From Marinifilum sp. D714 (GTDB lineage Bacteria; Bacteroidota; Bacteroidia; Bacteroidales; Marinifilaceae), in NCBI RefSeq assembly GCF_030851345.1, contig NZ_JALPNU010000001.1, positions 1 through 64,000 on the forward strand: a stretch of 64,000 nucleotides of DNA, in the 5' to 3' direction. Every line of letters starts with the position of its first letter. Position 1 is the stretch's first letter. Positions 45,079-53,108 of this stretch are shown here, in pieces. Under the pieces are notes generated by a model that saw only the letters and a program-made list of their open reading frames with translations, had not been told where the DNA came from and did no database searches. The position numbers and the translations under genes are program-made.

Positions 45079-45193
45079 AATAACCCGCACCATCACTCAA
45101 ACCAATAAGCTTATCATATCAAACGATTCCCAAATCCAAAGGAAATCACACAATATCAACAAGTTAAAAGTTCAAGGAATAATGCGGGTTATT
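45079..45193 (-). ncRNA. ssrS: 6S RNA (6S-Flavo-type) candidate
   Basis: This 115-nt stretch between zapA and rny is bounded by a perfect 11-bp terminal stem, AATAACCCGCA (45079-45089) with TGCGGGTTATT (45183-45193). The interior is AT-rich and can form a long, mostly unpaired hairpin, as 6S RNA does to mimic an open promoter. A position directly after zapA is the conserved place of 6S RNA in many bacteria, including E. coli. The length fits the Bacteroidota form. A covariance-model search was not possible, so the identity is inferred from position, length and closing stem. Confidence 0.7.
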
Positions 45194-45222
45194 ACTTTTA
45201 CTATTTAAAAGAACGTTTTTTC

Positions 45223-45513
45223 TTACTCTTTTTCCAAAAATTCACTCAGCTCGCGCTCCATTGCCTTTAATTCATTGTACACTGGTGCAACATCTGTCTT
45301 ATTTTCCAATTCAATCACTTTAATTACATATTGCAAAGAAGCCATCGCCAGAAAATCCTGAGTATCTTTATCTTTATATCTTTGTTTGTATTGCATAACT
45401 TTCTCATTAATCATTTTTGCGGCCTTTCTGATCACCTCCTCTTGTTTGCGATCAATATTCAAAGGATAGGTTCTATCCGCAACATTAACTTTAATTGAAA
45501 GTTTGTTATCCAT
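45223..45513 (-). CDS. zapA: Cell division protein ZapA
   Basis: The protein has 96 residues from ATG 45513; a start two codons upstream is also possible. ZapA features are the N-terminal strands LSIKVNVADRTYPLNI, a helix EVIRKAAKMINEKVMQYKQRY, and the C-terminal coiled coil. ZapA bundles FtsZ filaments at the division site. The gene lies 9 bp after the coiled-coil gene upstream, in one operon with a perfect promoter, and the 6S RNA candidate follows. Confidence 0.9.
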   Translation of the reverse strand: MDNKLSIKVNVADRTYPLNIDRKQEEVIRKAAKMINEKVMQYKQRYKDKDTQDFLAMASLQYVIKVIELENKTDVAPVYNELKAMERELSEFLEKE

Positions 45514-45522
45514 AAACAAATT

Positions 45523-45819
45523 CTATCTGTTCAAAAGAGCAATACATTTATCAATCTCCCGCACAATTCGGTTTATTTTAAGTTTAGCTTCATGAGAATC
45601 TTCACTATTAGAAGATAACGTTTTGGCCAACTTTAATGTATCGTAATGATGTTCAAGTTCACTTTTTTCCCTCGAAAGATTTTCTACTTTTTCCATAAGC
45701 TCCATTTTCTCATGAATTAAAGTCTCCTTTTCTTCCTTGGATTTCTTGTACAACGAAATAAGTTCGTCAATGCGTTGCTTTAAACTTATTATAATTTCGT
45801 TTGATTCCTGATCCATCAT
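45523..45819 (-). CDS. Short coiled-coil protein upstream of zapA
   Basis: This 98-residue protein is almost entirely coiled coil (IISLKQRIDELISLYKKSKEE...), with heptad leucines through residue 70 and a short C-terminal helical tail. It is the first gene of the zapA operon. Small coiled-coil proteins upstream of zapA in Bacteroidota resemble ZapB in layout, so a divisome role is plausible but not demonstrated. Confidence 0.8.
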   Translation of the reverse strand: MMDQESNEIIISLKQRIDELISLYKKSKEEKETLIHEKMELMEKVENLSREKSELEHHYDTLKLAKTLSSNSEDSHEAKLKINRIVREIDKCIALLNR

Positions 45820-45834
45820 TCTAAATTTCTTTTA

Positions 45835-45865
45835 CAAAATTAACATTGCTGAGAAGATTATCAAA
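45835..45865 (-). promoter_or_regulatory. Promoter of the coiled-coil/zapA operon (TTTG-N19-TAATTTTG)
   Basis: On the minus strand TTTG (45865-45862), 19 nt, then TAATTTTG (45842-45835), 16 nt before the start codon at 45819. Confidence 0.85.
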
Positions 45866-45915
45866 TTTATTGGTTTGTATTTTGGCTTAAGCTTCCTAAA
45901 AAAAAGCTTTTTTTG

Positions 45916-45923
45916 TAGTTTTG
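45916..45923 (+). promoter_or_regulatory. -7 box TAGTTTTG of the M23 peptidase gene
   Basis: An exact TAnnTTTG box 32 nt before ATG 45955. No -33 TTTG is at the ideal distance. Confidence 0.45.
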
Positions 45924-45954
45924 ACGAACAATACAAGAGTAACACTACAAGAAA

Positions 45955-47682
45955 ATGAAGCATATTAAAACAAACATAATCACCTTTTTATCAATTTTAT
46001 TCTTTCTTTCTCCAAATTCACTTTCGGCTCAGCAAAAAAATTATCCTAAAAATTACTTTAGATCACCTGTAGATTTTACCATTACCTTATCTGGTAATTT
46101 TGCTGAACTTAGAAACAATCATTTCCATTCAGGCATTGATATTAGAACTTTTACCACAGGTAAAAAAGTATATGCCATTGCTGATGGGTTTGTAAGCAGA
46201 ATAAAAATTTCTGCAGGTGGCTATGGAAAAGCAATTTATATTGATCATCCAAATGGTTACACCTCAGTTTATGGCCACCTTGATGGTTTTAATAAAACCA
46301 TTAATGAATTTGTAAAGGCGCATCAATACAGTAAAAACACTTTTGAATTTGATCTGAATTTTAAGAAAGGTAGATTCCCTGTAAAAAAAGGAGAGATAAT
46401 TGCAATCTCAGGAAATACGGGATCTTCCGCCGGACCTCATTTGCATTTCGAAATCAGAGATACAAAATCTGAACATCCTTTAAATCCTCTTCTTTTCGGA
46501 TTTAAAATCAAAGATACCACTCCTCCAAAGATTTTTAACCTGTATGTCTATCCAATGGATTCATTAAGTAGCGTAAATGGAAAGAATACCCGACAAAAAT
46601 TTCCTGTTACCTATTACAACAATGCCTATCACCTAAAAGGAGATCCTAAAATTATTCTTTCGGGAAACATTGGCTTTGGCATTCAGGTAAACGACTATTT
46701 GGACAACACCTGGGGAAAATGCGGGATTTATAAAATGAAAGTAAAGGTGAATGATTCTTTACTAACCGATTATACTTTTAAGGAGTTTTCATTCGACGAG
46801 TCACGTTATATCAATTCTCACATGGACTATTCTTTAAATATTAAAGAAAAAAGAAGAATTCACAAATGCTTTAAAGAGCCTAACAATAAACTTTCCATGT
46901 ACAATTACTTTAGCAATAGTGGAATCTACAATTTTAAAGCGGGAACAAGATATAAAATTGATTTTTTAGCTTATGATACAAAAAATAACCTCGCTAAATT
47001 AAGAATGTATGCGCAGGCTAAAGAACCGTCTCAAGCTTTTAAACAATCTGATTTCAACCAGTTATTATCTTGTACCAATGAAAATATTTTCAAAAAAGAT
47101 GAGTTGGAACTAAAGTTCCCGACCAATTCGTTTTATTCAGATATTAAATTTAAGTATTCAAAAAAAGCCGATTCCACTTACTTATCGGATATACATTCAA
47201 TACACAAAAGAACAACCCCTGTTCACACATATTACACCATTGCTATAAAACCAAACAGAACATTCAAAAATGAAAACAAACTGTTCATTGCTACAATAGA
47301 AGAACCTGATAAAATTTCGAATGTTGGTGGTGCTTACATTAATGGATGGGTAAAATCAAAAACCAATGTTTTTGGAGATTTTGCAATTGTACAGGATACA
47401 ATTCCACCTACTGTTAAGCCGAGAACAAACTTTAAATTAAAGAACTTATCAGTAAGAGATAAAATTTCCTTTACCATTAAAGATGAATTGTCTGGCATTA
47501 AAAACTATAAAGGAACAATAGATGGTAAATGGGTTCTTTTCGAGTTTGATGCTAAAAACAACCACTTGTTCTATAAATTCGACAAAAAAAGATTATTACC
47601 AAATCGAAAGCATGATTTGAATTTGGAAGTTACTGATAAGCTTGGCAATAAAACCAAGTTTCAAACTAAATTTTTCTGGTAG
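45955..47682 (+). CDS. M23-family peptidase (LytM-type) with C-terminal extension
   Basis: The protein has 575 residues with a signal peptide (ending LSAQQ). The LytM domain (about 40-180) shows both zinc motifs, HFHSGIDIRT (HxxxD) and GPHLHFEIRD (HxH), with GYGKAIYIDHPNGYTSVYGHL between them. These are cell-wall endopeptidases that cut peptidoglycan cross-links or act as activators. The C-terminal 390 residues are beta-rich and unassigned, perhaps Ig-like or sugar-binding domains. It is a single-gene unit with a good -7 box. Confidence 0.88.
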   Translation: MKHIKTNIITFLSILFFLSPNSLSAQQKNYPKNYFRSPVDFTITLSGNFAELRNNHFHSGIDIRTFTTGKKVYAIADGFVSRIKISAGGYGKAIYIDHPNGYTSVYGHLDGFNKTINEFVKAHQYSKNTFEFDLNFKKGRFPVKKGEIIAISGNTGSSAGPHLHFEIRDTKSEHPLNPLLFGFKIKDTTPPKIFNLYVYPMDSLSSVNGKNTRQKFPVTYYNNAYHLKGDPKIILSGNIGFGIQVNDYLDNTWGKCGIYKMKVKVNDSLLTDYTFKEFSFDESRYINSHMDYSLNIKEKRRIHKCFKEPNNKLSMYNYFSNSGIYNFKAGTRYKIDFLAYDTKNNLAKLRMYAQAKEPSQAFKQSDFNQLLSCTNENIFKKDELELKFPTNSFYSDIKFKYSKKADSTYLSDIHSIHKRTTPVHTYYTIAIKPNRTFKNENKLFIATIEEPDKISNVGGAYINGWVKSKTNVFGDFAIVQDTIPPTVKPRTNFKLKNLSVRDKISFTIKDELSGIKNYKGTIDGKWVLFEFDAKNNHLFYKFDKKRLLPNRKHDLNLEVTDKLGNKTKFQTKFFW

Positions 47683-47767
47683 AAAAATCAGAAAAACAAT
47701 TAAAAACCACGATTCATAGACTTTACGGATAAAGACTTTTGTCAGCTTTAACTTTGTAATTTTTTCC

Positions 47768-47775
47768 TATTTTTG
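47768..47775 (+). promoter_or_regulatory. -7 box TATTTTTG of the C69 peptidase gene
   Basis: An exact TAnnTTTG box 50 nt before ATG 47826. TTTG at 47753-47756 is too close to be a normal -33 box. Confidence 0.4.
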
Positions 47776-47825
47776 TAGGAATCGTGAAAATTTTATAGCA
47801 ATTAAATTCACTTAAATATTTAAAC

Positions 47826-49544
47826 ATGAAGAAGATTTATGCAATTGCCTCTCTTTTATTGGCAATTATCGTCTTTTCGACAACAACTTCGCAAGCTTGT
47901 ACCAACTATCTTGTAACAAGAGGTGCAAGTACTGATGGTTCTAACATGATTACTTACGCTGCTGATTCGCACGTATTGTACGGAGAACTTTATTTCCGTC
48001 CTGCTGCTGATTGGGCTGAAGGAACAATGATTGATGTTTACGAATGGGATACTGGAAAATACCTTGGTAAAATTCCACAAGTTCCACATACTTATTCTGT
48101 AGTTGGTAACATGAATGAATTTCAGTTGGCAATTGGTGAAACTACTTATGGTGGTAGATCAGAACTAGGAACTGGTAAACAAGAAGGAGCTTTAATCGAC
48201 TATGGTAGCTTGATTTACCTTACTCTTCAGCGTGCAAAAAATGCTCGTGAAGCTATCAAAGTGATGACTGAATTAGTAGAAAACCATGGTTATTACAGTT
48301 CAGGTGAATCTTTCTCTATTTCTGATAAAAATGAAATCTGGATCTTAGAGATGATTGGTAAAGGTAACGGAGAAAAAGGTGCTGTTTGGGTAGCAAGAAT
48401 GATTCCTGATGGATATGTTAGTGGTCATGCAAACCAAGCTAGAATTACTACTTTCCCATTGGAAGGAAAAAATTCTATCTCTTCAGATAAAATGGATAAA
48501 ATCTTCAATCCAGAAGTAACCAATGTTTATGCAAAAGACGTTATCTCATTTGCAAAAGAAAAAGGTTACTATCCAAAAGATGGTAAGAACAAAGAGTTTA
48601 GTTTCTCGGATACTTATGCTCCAGTAGATTTTGGTGCTGCAAGATTCTGTGAAATTCGTGTTTGGTCTTTCTTTAACGATGTAAAAGAAGGAATGGATAA
48701 ATATTTCGATTACTGTAAAGGTAAGGTTGAACATGATGATAAAGGTTATGCAACCAATCGTATGCCATTATGGATTAAGCCAGACAACAAAATCAACGTT
48801 CTTGAAGTGATGGATTTCATGAGAAATCACTTGGAAGGAACCGAATTGGATATGGCTAAAGATATGGGTGCTGGCCCTTACGGAAATCCTTACCGTTGGA
48901 GACCTCTAACCTGGAAAGTTGATGGCGTAACATATTGTAACGAGCGTGCAACTGCAACTCAGCAAACTGGTTTCTCTTTCGTTGCTCAATCAAGAAATTG
49001 GTTACCTGATGCTGTAGGTGGCATTAACTGGTTTGGAGTAGATGATGCTGCTTCATCGGTATATTTCCCAATGTACTGCGGTAGCACCAGAGTACCTAAG
49101 TCGTTCGCTGTTGGTAATGGTAAAATGATGGAATTCACAAACAAGTCTGCATTCTGGGTATTCAACCAAGTAACCAACTTCGCTTATACTCGTTATAACG
49201 CAATCCACCCTGAAATTGCTAAAAAACAAAAAGCTCTGGAAAAGAAATATCTTTCATTTACTAAGATTATCGACCTAGCTGCAGAAGGTATGTTTAAAAC
49301 TGACGAAGCTGCTGCTGTTGAATTCTTAACTGATTTCTCATGCAACCAAGGTGATAACCTTACCGATGAGTGGAGAGAATTCTACGGTTACTTATTTGCT
49401 AAATTCATGGATGGAAACATCAAAGAAAAAGATGGTAACAATCAGAATCCTAAAATGAAACAACCAGGTTACAGCAAAGAATTTTACGAAACAATTGTGA
49501 AAACAACTGGTGACAAACTAAAAGTTTCAGGAGCTTCACACTAA
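47826..49544 (+). CDS. C69-family dipeptidase
   Basis: The 572-residue secreted peptidase belongs to the Ntn-hydrolase family C69 (dipeptidase A-like). The signal sequence ends SQA and the next residue is Cys25, which becomes the N-terminal nucleophile (CTNYLVTRGAS). Other family parts seen are YAADSHVLYGELYF, GETTYGGR and EAREAIKVM-type segments (AREAIKVMTEL). It probably degrades dipeptides in the envelope. A strong terminator follows directly. Confidence 0.9.
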   Translation: MKKIYAIASLLLAIIVFSTTTSQACTNYLVTRGASTDGSNMITYAADSHVLYGELYFRPAADWAEGTMIDVYEWDTGKYLGKIPQVPHTYSVVGNMNEFQLAIGETTYGGRSELGTGKQEGALIDYGSLIYLTLQRAKNAREAIKVMTELVENHGYYSSGESFSISDKNEIWILEMIGKGNGEKGAVWVARMIPDGYVSGHANQARITTFPLEGKNSISSDKMDKIFNPEVTNVYAKDVISFAKEKGYYPKDGKNKEFSFSDTYAPVDFGAARFCEIRVWSFFNDVKEGMDKYFDYCKGKVEHDDKGYATNRMPLWIKPDNKINVLEVMDFMRNHLEGTELDMAKDMGAGPYGNPYRWRPLTWKVDGVTYCNERATATQQTGFSFVAQSRNWLPDAVGGINWFGVDDAASSVYFPMYCGSTRVPKSFAVGNGKMMEFTNKSAFWVFNQVTNFAYTRYNAIHPEIAKKQKALEKKYLSFTKIIDLAAEGMFKTDEAAAVEFLTDFSCNQGDNLTDEWREFYGYLFAKFMDGNIKEKDGNNQNPKMKQPGYSKEFYETIVKTTGDKLKVSGASH

Positions 49545-49564
49545 GAAATACTATTTCAATTTTT

Positions 49565-49588
49565 AAAGGAGCTTAAGGGCTCCTTTTT
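49565..49588 (+). terminator. Terminator after the C69 gene
   Basis: AAAGGAGC (49565-49572) pairs with GCTCCTTT (49579-49586), followed by T-run, 20 bp past the stop. Confidence 0.85.
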
Positions 49589-49824
49589 TGTGCTTATATG
49601 TTTTTTAGGTAATCTAACATTCCTGGATACAGAGTATATAAGCAGATACTTTGATTACATTACAAGTGCAACAAGATTTTTGCACGCAATGGTTTCTGAT
49701 CTTGCAAGTGCATGGACTCCTATTTACAATCGTTTTTGTGTATTTTGGAGATTCAATTTTAAGGTAACAATCTGATTTTTCACAAAAATTCTATTACATA
49801 CCTTTTTACCTAAGATATTTTTAT
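49589..49824. other. Intergenic region without recognised gene
   Basis: This 236-bp gap has a small open frame near its start that has no support. It leads into the rplS promoter. Confidence 0.35.
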
Positions 49825-49832
49825 TAATTTTG
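49825..49832 (+). promoter_or_regulatory. -7 box TAATTTTG of rplS
   Basis: An exact TAnnTTTG box 83 nt before the start codon, with no good -33 box. It implies a leader of about 75 nt. Confidence 0.5.
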
Positions 49833-49914
49833 CGGCGAAATCGTGCGTAATCTCTGGCAGATCTATAGTTAAATTGTGAATATTGCGCTCGTTAAACCTT
49901 AATAAATTAAAACA

Positions 49915-50262
49915 ATGGATTTAATTAAAGTTGCAGAAGAAGCTTTCAAAAGTGGTATCGAAATTCCTGAATTCCAAGCAGGTGATACTATTAGTGTTTC
50001 TTACAAAATTAAAGAGGGAAACAAAGAAAGAACTCAGGTGTTTAGAGGTGTTGTAATCCAAATTAAAGGAACAGGATCTACTAAAACTTTTACCATTAGA
50101 AAAATGTCTGGTAACGTAGGTGTGGAAAGAATTATTCCTTTCACTTCTCCATTCATTGAAAAAATTGAAGTAAACAAAAGAGGTCGTGTTAGAAGAGCTC
50201 GTATCTACTATCTACGCGAACTTACTGGTAAGAAAGCAAGAATCAAAGAAAGAAGATTCTAA
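49915..50262 (+). CDS. rplS: 50S ribosomal protein L19
   Basis: The 115-residue protein shows the L19 signatures [42 protein letters not shown] and the C-terminal [21 protein letters not shown]19 lies at the 30S-50S interface. It stands alone here, not in the usual rpsP-trmD cluster, with its own promoter and a terminator. Confidence 0.97.
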   Translation: MDLIKVAEEAFKSGIEIPEFQAGDTISVSYKIKEGNKERTQVFRGVVIQIKGTGSTKTFTIRKMSGNVGVERIIPFTSPFIEKIEVNKRGRVRRARIYYLRELTGKKARIKERRF

Positions 50263-50281
50263 TCTTACTTCGAAAAAATAC

Positions 50282-50310
50282 AAAAGCCTTCCAAATGGAA
50301 GGCTTTTTTT
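50282..50310 (+). terminator. Terminator after rplS
   Basis: AAAAGCCTTCC pairs with GGAAGGCTTTT around AAAT, followed by T-run. Confidence 0.9.
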
Positions 50311-50370
50311 ATTTACAAAAAAAGCACCTGAGAATTTCCCAGATGCTAAATTATTTAAACAGGACTAATA

Positions 50371-51912
50371 TCACGGATTATACCAATCTGGCATCTCCCC
50401 ATTAAAAATCAATTGTTCTCTATTACTGCCATCAGGATCCATTGTCCAAATTGTTCTTTTCTCATTTTCCGGAGAACCTGAATTAGATGCATTCATAAAA
50501 ATTATCTTCTCCCCAGATTCTGAAAATCTTGCTTGTAAATCATTACCTGTTTTATCATCTCCTGATAAATCTGTCCAACCAGTGCCATCAACATTTATAC
50601 TATAAATTCTGGCATCTTTTTGAATTCCTCTATCATCTTCGTACAATGAATCCAATGAAAAAATAACCTTATCACCACCAAATGAAAATTGCGGATTAGA
50701 CAGGGTTCCTTCTAAATTATCCACAAGCAAAGTCATATTACTACCATCAGGATTCATCAAGTAAATTTCATTATCAAATGGCTGGTCTCCTTGTGCCAAT
50801 GCCACAATTTTCTCTTCACTATGGTTATTAAACTGATATGTCCAATCCATTTGGGTGAATTCTCTATTTTCAGGAGCATTAGCAATTTTACGACCACCTG
50901 TTCCATCTTGATTTATAATTCTGAGTTCATTATGGTGCCCATACATTAATTGATCACCGGTAGGAGACCAAGCAAATCCTCCTCCATCATTATGATTTCC
51001 TTCAATAGCTTTATCTCCTGTAACTTGAAAAACATTTTCACCTTTTAAATCCATTGTGAAAATATGAAACTTTCCATCTTTCATAGCAGAATAGGCTATC
51101 CTGGAATTACCTCCCGGCATAATACTAGGATGCAGTTCATCTCCTCCTCCATCAGTTAATTGTACAAGATGATTTTCTTTCAAATCCCAAGAATAAATAT
51201 CACGTGAATCCAATGTATCCTTCACAAATAAATACGGATTTGTAGGAAAGTCTTCTGTTGCAAATCTCCATTTCTTACCTTCTACTTCATCCAACTCCTT
51301 ATTCCTGGCCACAACTTTCCAAAGGTAAGTTGTTTCAAATTTCAGATTCTTAACTGTGTAAGTGGTATCTAAAATATTCGACACAACTTTTGTTCCTTCA
51401 GCGTCATCTGCTCCTTCATACAATATGACATCAAAACGTAAAGTATCTCCCTTTTCCGTTTCTCCATTTCTCCATTTCAATTCAACCTCTGTTGACAACT
51501 TACTTTGATCATCCTCAATATCAGCAGGAGAAACATAGGTAATATCATCTGGAATTTTAGCATCAAGAGGAGCTACTGTAAGTAAAAAGCTCATTGAGTT
51601 ATTTTGATTTTCAGTGACCTTAATATTTATGCTTTGTGAAGAATAATCTTCTTTAGTTGCTGTAACAGAATAGTCACCAACTAGCACTTTCTCAATACTA
51701 AATTCCCCATCAGCATTTGTTGTTACTGAAGTAGTACCTGGATTAGTGGTAATGGTTACGCCCTCCATGGGTAAATTATCGGACGAAGCCTTTACTGTTC
51801 CACTTATTGAGCCATACAGATCAGGTTCCACTGTACTTTCATTACATGATATTACAAACATGAATAATCCAAAGACAAAAAATAGTCCAAAGAGTGTGTA
51901 GAATTTTTTCAT
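50371..51912 (-). CDS. Lipoprotein with CarboxypepD-reg, FN3-like and TolB-type propeller domains
   Basis: The 513 residues begin with a lipoprotein signal, lipobox FVISC (Cys23). A carboxypeptidase-regulatory-like sandwich (about 33-110; GSISGTVKASSDNLPMEGVTI) is followed by an FN3-type domain (about 120-225) and a WD40/PD40 propeller (about 240-510), recognisable from repeated SxxGxxIxY/F and DGTG or DGSN turns. It is probably a surface lipoprotein. It starts 30 bp after the csgH-like gene, so it belongs to the curli region's transcription unit. The function within curli assembly is not known. Confidence 0.82.
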   Translation of the reverse strand: MKKFYTLFGLFFVFGLFMFVISCNESTVEPDLYGSISGTVKASSDNLPMEGVTITTNPGTTSVTTNADGEFSIEKVLVGDYSVTATKEDYSSQSINIKVTENQNNSMSFLLTVAPLDAKIPDDITYVSPADIEDDQSKLSTEVELKWRNGETEKGDTLRFDVILYEGADDAEGTKVVSNILDTTYTVKNLKFETTYLWKVVARNKELDEVEGKKWRFATEDFPTNPYLFVKDTLDSRDIYSWDLKENHLVQLTDGGGDELHPSIMPGGNSRIAYSAMKDGKFHIFTMDLKGENVFQVTGDKAIEGNHNDGGGFAWSPTGDQLMYGHHNELRIINQDGTGGRKIANAPENREFTQMDWTYQFNNHSEEKIVALAQGDQPFDNEIYLMNPDGSNMTLLVDNLEGTLSNPQFSFGGDKVIFSLDSLYEDDRGIQKDARIYSINVDGTGWTDLSGDDKTGNDLQARFSESGEKIIFMNASNSGSPENEKRTIWTMDPDGSNREQLIFNGEMPDWYNP

Positions 51913-51942
51913 ATTCCGGTAGCTATTTTAATTTTTCTTAAT

Positions 51943-52329
51943 TTACTCATTATCTCCATGTAAAACAACCGAATCTTGAGCAACTATCTGCTTATTGTGA
52001 TAAACGAACAAACTCACAAATAAATTATCCTTCTGAGATAAATTCATCCTCACTTCGGATAAGGTAAGCTGTTTATCAATTGGAGAGATACATTTTCCCT
52101 TTTGTATCGAAGTTGAATTCCCTGATCGACCTTCTTTTTTAGTCTTCAGAACGTAGTTAATGGCGATTGTTTTACTGCCCTCATTTTTGAATTTGGCACA
52201 AACTGTAAGACACTTCATCTTACCTTCTATTTTAATCCAAGCTTTCATTTCATCCTTTTCAGATTGGGCCGCAGTAGTATTAATTATCAAAAACAATAAA
52301 CTTCCAAACATAAAAGTTCTTAGCATCAT
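51943..52329 (-). CDS. csgH: CsgH-like curli chaperone
   Basis: The protein has 128 residues with a signal peptide (ending TTAAQ). The mature part has the small beta-sandwich pattern of CsgH-like proteins (MKAWIKIEGKMKCLTVCAKF, then INYVLKTKKEGRSGNSTSIQKG and VSLFVYHNKQ). CsgH-type chaperones in alphaproteobacterial curli systems inhibit premature amyloid formation in the periplasm. It is downstream of the nucleator gene in the same direction and precedes a lipoprotein gene. Assignment is by fold-level resemblance plus context. Confidence 0.78.
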   Translation of the reverse strand: MMLRTFMFGSLLFLIINTTAAQSEKDEMKAWIKIEGKMKCLTVCAKFKNEGSKTIAINYVLKTKKEGRSGNSTSIQKGKCISPIDKQLTLSEVRMNLSQKDNLFVSLFVYHNKQIVAQDSVVLHGDNE

Positions 52330-52457
52330 CTTATAGTAATTGATTACGAATATTAAAAATATCTAATAGTTAATATAAAATCAATAAGGAAATCGTTAAA
52401 ATACTATAATTTGATGAAAAATTTATTTAATCTTCATAAAATATCTTAAAATAAGAA

Positions 52458-52479
52458 GGGGTATCCCAAAGGATACCCC
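52458..52479 (-). terminator. Hairpin after the csgB-like gene
   Basis: GGGGTATCC pairs with GGATACCCC around CAAA. On the minus strand it is followed by a moderately T-rich stretch. Confidence 0.65.
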
Positions 52480-52502
52480 AACCATTTAAACCTGCTCTGT
52501 AT

Positions 52503-53036
52503 TCACAAACCACTTTGTATTATAACAGTCATACCATTTCCTACCTGACTTACACTGTAACCTCTGGTAGTATTTCCGGTATCTATTTGAATTAATTCAT
52601 TGTCATTTCCAACTTGTGTAATTTCAAAGCTCTTATTATTCCCAATAACTTCTTGTTGCAATGAATTGTTATCACCATATTGGTGAATGCTAGAGGAAAT
52701 GTTGTTCCCATTTAAGGCAGATTCCACAAAATTTAAATCTCCTTGCTGAAAAATCTCAATAATTTGGCGATTTCCCTTCTGAACTGCCTCTAATATGTTC
52801 TCAACACCAACCTGTTGGATGATTGCCACCTGTTCTTTACTGAATTGAGAAATCAATAATTCATTCTCATTTCCAAATTGAATAGCAGAGATAACATTTT
52901 CTCCTTCGATGGCTTTGGCAAGACCATAATTCAATTGATTTAGAAGCTGGTCTTCCTGATTATAATTCTGCCCAATTACAAAATTGCTAAAACATAAGAA
53001 CAGAGCGCACCAAATGTATTTCTTTAAATAAAGCAT
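52503..53036 (-). CDS. csgB: Minor curlin / nucleator-like protein
   Basis: The 177-residue secreted protein has a signal peptide (ending VIGQ). The mature part has about 11 half-repeats of 11 residues, hydrophobic-x-Q-x-G-x-x-N (QFGNENELL, ISQFSKEQVAI, ...QVGNDNELI, VSQVGNGMTVIIQSGL), shorter and less regular than in the two giant curlins. Its small size, more Glu/Ile-rich sequence and position after a major curlin fit a CsgB-like nucleator that anchors fibres at the surface, but the roles of the three subunits are inferred. Confidence 0.85.
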   Translation of the reverse strand: MLYLKKYIWCALFLCFSNFVIGQNYNQEDQLLNQLNYGLAKAIEGENVISAIQFGNENELLISQFSKEQVAIIQQVGVENILEAVQKGNRQIIEIFQQGDLNFVESALNGNNISSSIHQYGDNNSLQQEVIGNNKSFEITQVGNDNELIQIDTGNTTRGYSVSQVGNGMTVIIQSGL

Positions 53037-53063
53037 AAGCGATTTAGTGAAGATTTTAATCAG

Positions 53064-53089
53064 GAAATTCCCACTAAAGTGGGAATTTC
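53064..53089 (-). terminator. Inverted repeat between the major curlin and the csgB-like gene
   Basis: GAAATTCCCACT (53064-53075) pairs with AGTGGGAATTTC (53078-53089), with a 2-nt centre and a weak T-run on the minus strand. It lies between the two subunit genes and could cause partial termination or protect the upstream mRNA. Confidence 0.5.
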
Positions 53090-53108
53090 ACATGATAATT
53101 TTATTGGA

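Noticed and set aside
49590-49775. 61-aa frame between the C69 gene and rplS
   Set aside because: Starts right at the terminator, no family or promoter support.
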